DNA from: Cohaesibacter celericrescens
GTDB lineage: Bacteria; Pseudomonadota; Alphaproteobacteria; Rhizobiales; Cohaesibacteraceae
Direction of reading: 5' to 3'
Length of the DNA stretch: 64,000 nt
Assembly (NCBI RefSeq): GCF_002866925.1
Contig: NZ_PKUQ01000022.1
Location: 352,402 to 416,401, forward strand
Numbering within the stretch: the stretch's first letter is position 1; each line of letters begins with the position of its first letter. This document shows positions 63,361 to 64,000 of this stretch, one piece after another. The notes under the pieces are model-generated. The model ran no database searches and was not told the origin of the DNA. It saw only the letters and a program-made list of their open reading frames with translations. Made by a program: the position numbers and the translations under genes.

Positions 63361-64000
63361 TTATTCAGCAGTCGTACCGTAACCCAGACGCTTGCTCAGT
63401 TGGTTGAGCAGGTCTACAGCGGCATCAGCGATCACTGTTCCCGGAGGATAGATAGCCGATGCACCAGCGGCATACAAAGCATCATAATCCTGCGGTGGGA
63501 TCACACCACCTGCAACGATCATAATGTCACCGCGGCCTTCATCTTCGAGCACTTTTTTCAAAGCAGGCACCAAGGTCAAGTGACCCGCTGCAAGAGACGA
63601 AGCGGCAACCACATGCACGTCATTTTCGACGGCTTGTCGTCCGGCTTCTTCCGGTGTCTGGAACAACGGCCCGATATCCACATCGAAACCAAGATCAGCA
63701 AAGGCCGAAGCAATCACCTTCTGACCACGATCATGTCCATCCTGCCCCATTTTGGCAATCAGGATACGAGGGCGACGTCCGTCATTTTCTTCGAACGTTT
63801 CGACCAGTTTCTGAACCTTCAGAATCACGTCTGACATTGCACCAACCTCTTTACGATAGACGCCAGAAATGGATTTGATTTCAGCACGGTGACGGCCGAA
63901 GACTTTTTCCATAGCTTCTGTAATCTCACCGACGGTTGCCTTGGCACGTGCGGCTTTAACCGAGAGGTCAAGCAAGTTGCCCTCACCGGTTTTGGCAGAT
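63361..64000 (-). CDS. Methylmalonyl-CoA mutase, C-terminal part (cut by the window edge)
   Basis: About 212 residues are visible in one open frame to the edge: [20 protein letters not shown], the end of the barrel domain, and a B12-binding domain with the DXHXXG motif [34 protein letters not shown] and [17 protein letters not shown]. It matches the large ScpA/MutB-type subunit that isomerises (R)-methylmalonyl-CoA and succinyl-CoA. The N-terminus lies outside. Confidence 0.92.
   Translation of the reverse strand, partial: SAKTGEGNLLDLSVKAARAKATVGEITEAMEKVFGRHRAEIKSISGVYRKEVGAMSDVILKVQKLVETFEENDGRRPRILIAKMGQDGHDRGQKVIASAFADLGFDVDIGPLFQTPEEAGRQAVENDVHVVAASSLAAGHLTLVPALKKVLEDEGRGDIMIVAGGVIPPQDYDALYAAGASAIYPPGTVIADAAVDLLNQLSKRLGYGTTAE

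Noticed and set aside
1-64000. CRISPR arrays, rRNA, tRNA genes and insertion sequences
   Set aside because: No regular repeat-spacer pattern, cas gene, ribosomal RNA, tRNA cloverleaf or transposase was seen on either strand by eye.

Overview
The window reads as chromosomal DNA of an alphaproteobacterium of the order Hyphomicrobiales (Rhizobiales), probably a free-living, possibly marine, member with close to 50% GC. This rests on the combination of a rhizobial-type ccmI-ccmE-ccmF-ccmH (cycHJKL) operon, a MucR/Ros regulator, a FeuQ/FeuP-like two-component pair, DUF1491, DUF5330, DUF6456 and DUF2336 proteins, and a complete Rhodobacter-type gene transfer agent (GTA) cluster. I cannot name genus or species.

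Layout. 1-10,403: a truncated alpha/beta hydrolase, the cytochrome c maturation operon, an unrecognised 465-residue protein, a glycine-zipper lipoprotein, and a sensor kinase/response regulator/PepSY-like cluster. 10,496-26,273: a leftward, almost gap-free GTA locus. Terminase, portal, DUF6127, prohead protease, capsid, connectors, tail proteins, tape measure, DUF2460, DUF2163, NlpC/P60 peptidase and the 1296-residue host-specificity protein occur in the canonical RcGTA order. A small same-strand cassette follows directly: a holin-like protein, an i-spanin-like protein and a partly nested o-spanin-like lipoprotein. 26,274-26,605: two tandem terminator-like hairpins and a possible small RNA. 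26,606-39,462: YcgN, a class A penicillin-binding protein, a DUF1214/DUF1254 pair, a lipoprotein, a 993-residue DUF2336-like protein behind a perfect CtrA box, DUF1491, a peptidoglycan-binding membrane protein, a PAS sensor kinase and DUF5330. 39,783-42,663: SufE, a DUF6456/DnaA-domain-IV-like pair, a basic hypothetical protein and MucR. 42,980-49,079: a seven-gene Mrp (Mnh/Pha) cation/proton antiporter operon. 49,587-64,000: metabolic and stress genes (MsrB, an AraC-type regulator, tautomerase, acetyltransferases, S9 oligopeptidase, glycosyltransferase, Fe-SOD, branched-chain aminotransferase, haloacid dehalogenase, LOG, YbjQ, zinc-type dehydrogenase) and the C-terminal part of methylmalonyl-CoA mutase.

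How the parts work together. The GTA genes encode a whole small siphovirus-like particle: packaging motor, capsid, connector, short tail and baseplate with peptidase. No integrase, repressor or replication gene is visible, which fits a domesticated GTA rather than a prophage. The most unusual point is the apparent holin/spanin lysis cassette joined to the structural operon. In Rhodobacter capsulatus the lysis genes are known to lie elsewhere, and no dedicated endolysin is visible here. Other leads are the possible small RNA before the GTA operon, a direct repeat with 22-bp period next to an AraC-type regulator, a CtrA box before the DUF2336 gene, and a one-mismatch FNR/FixK-type box before sodB.
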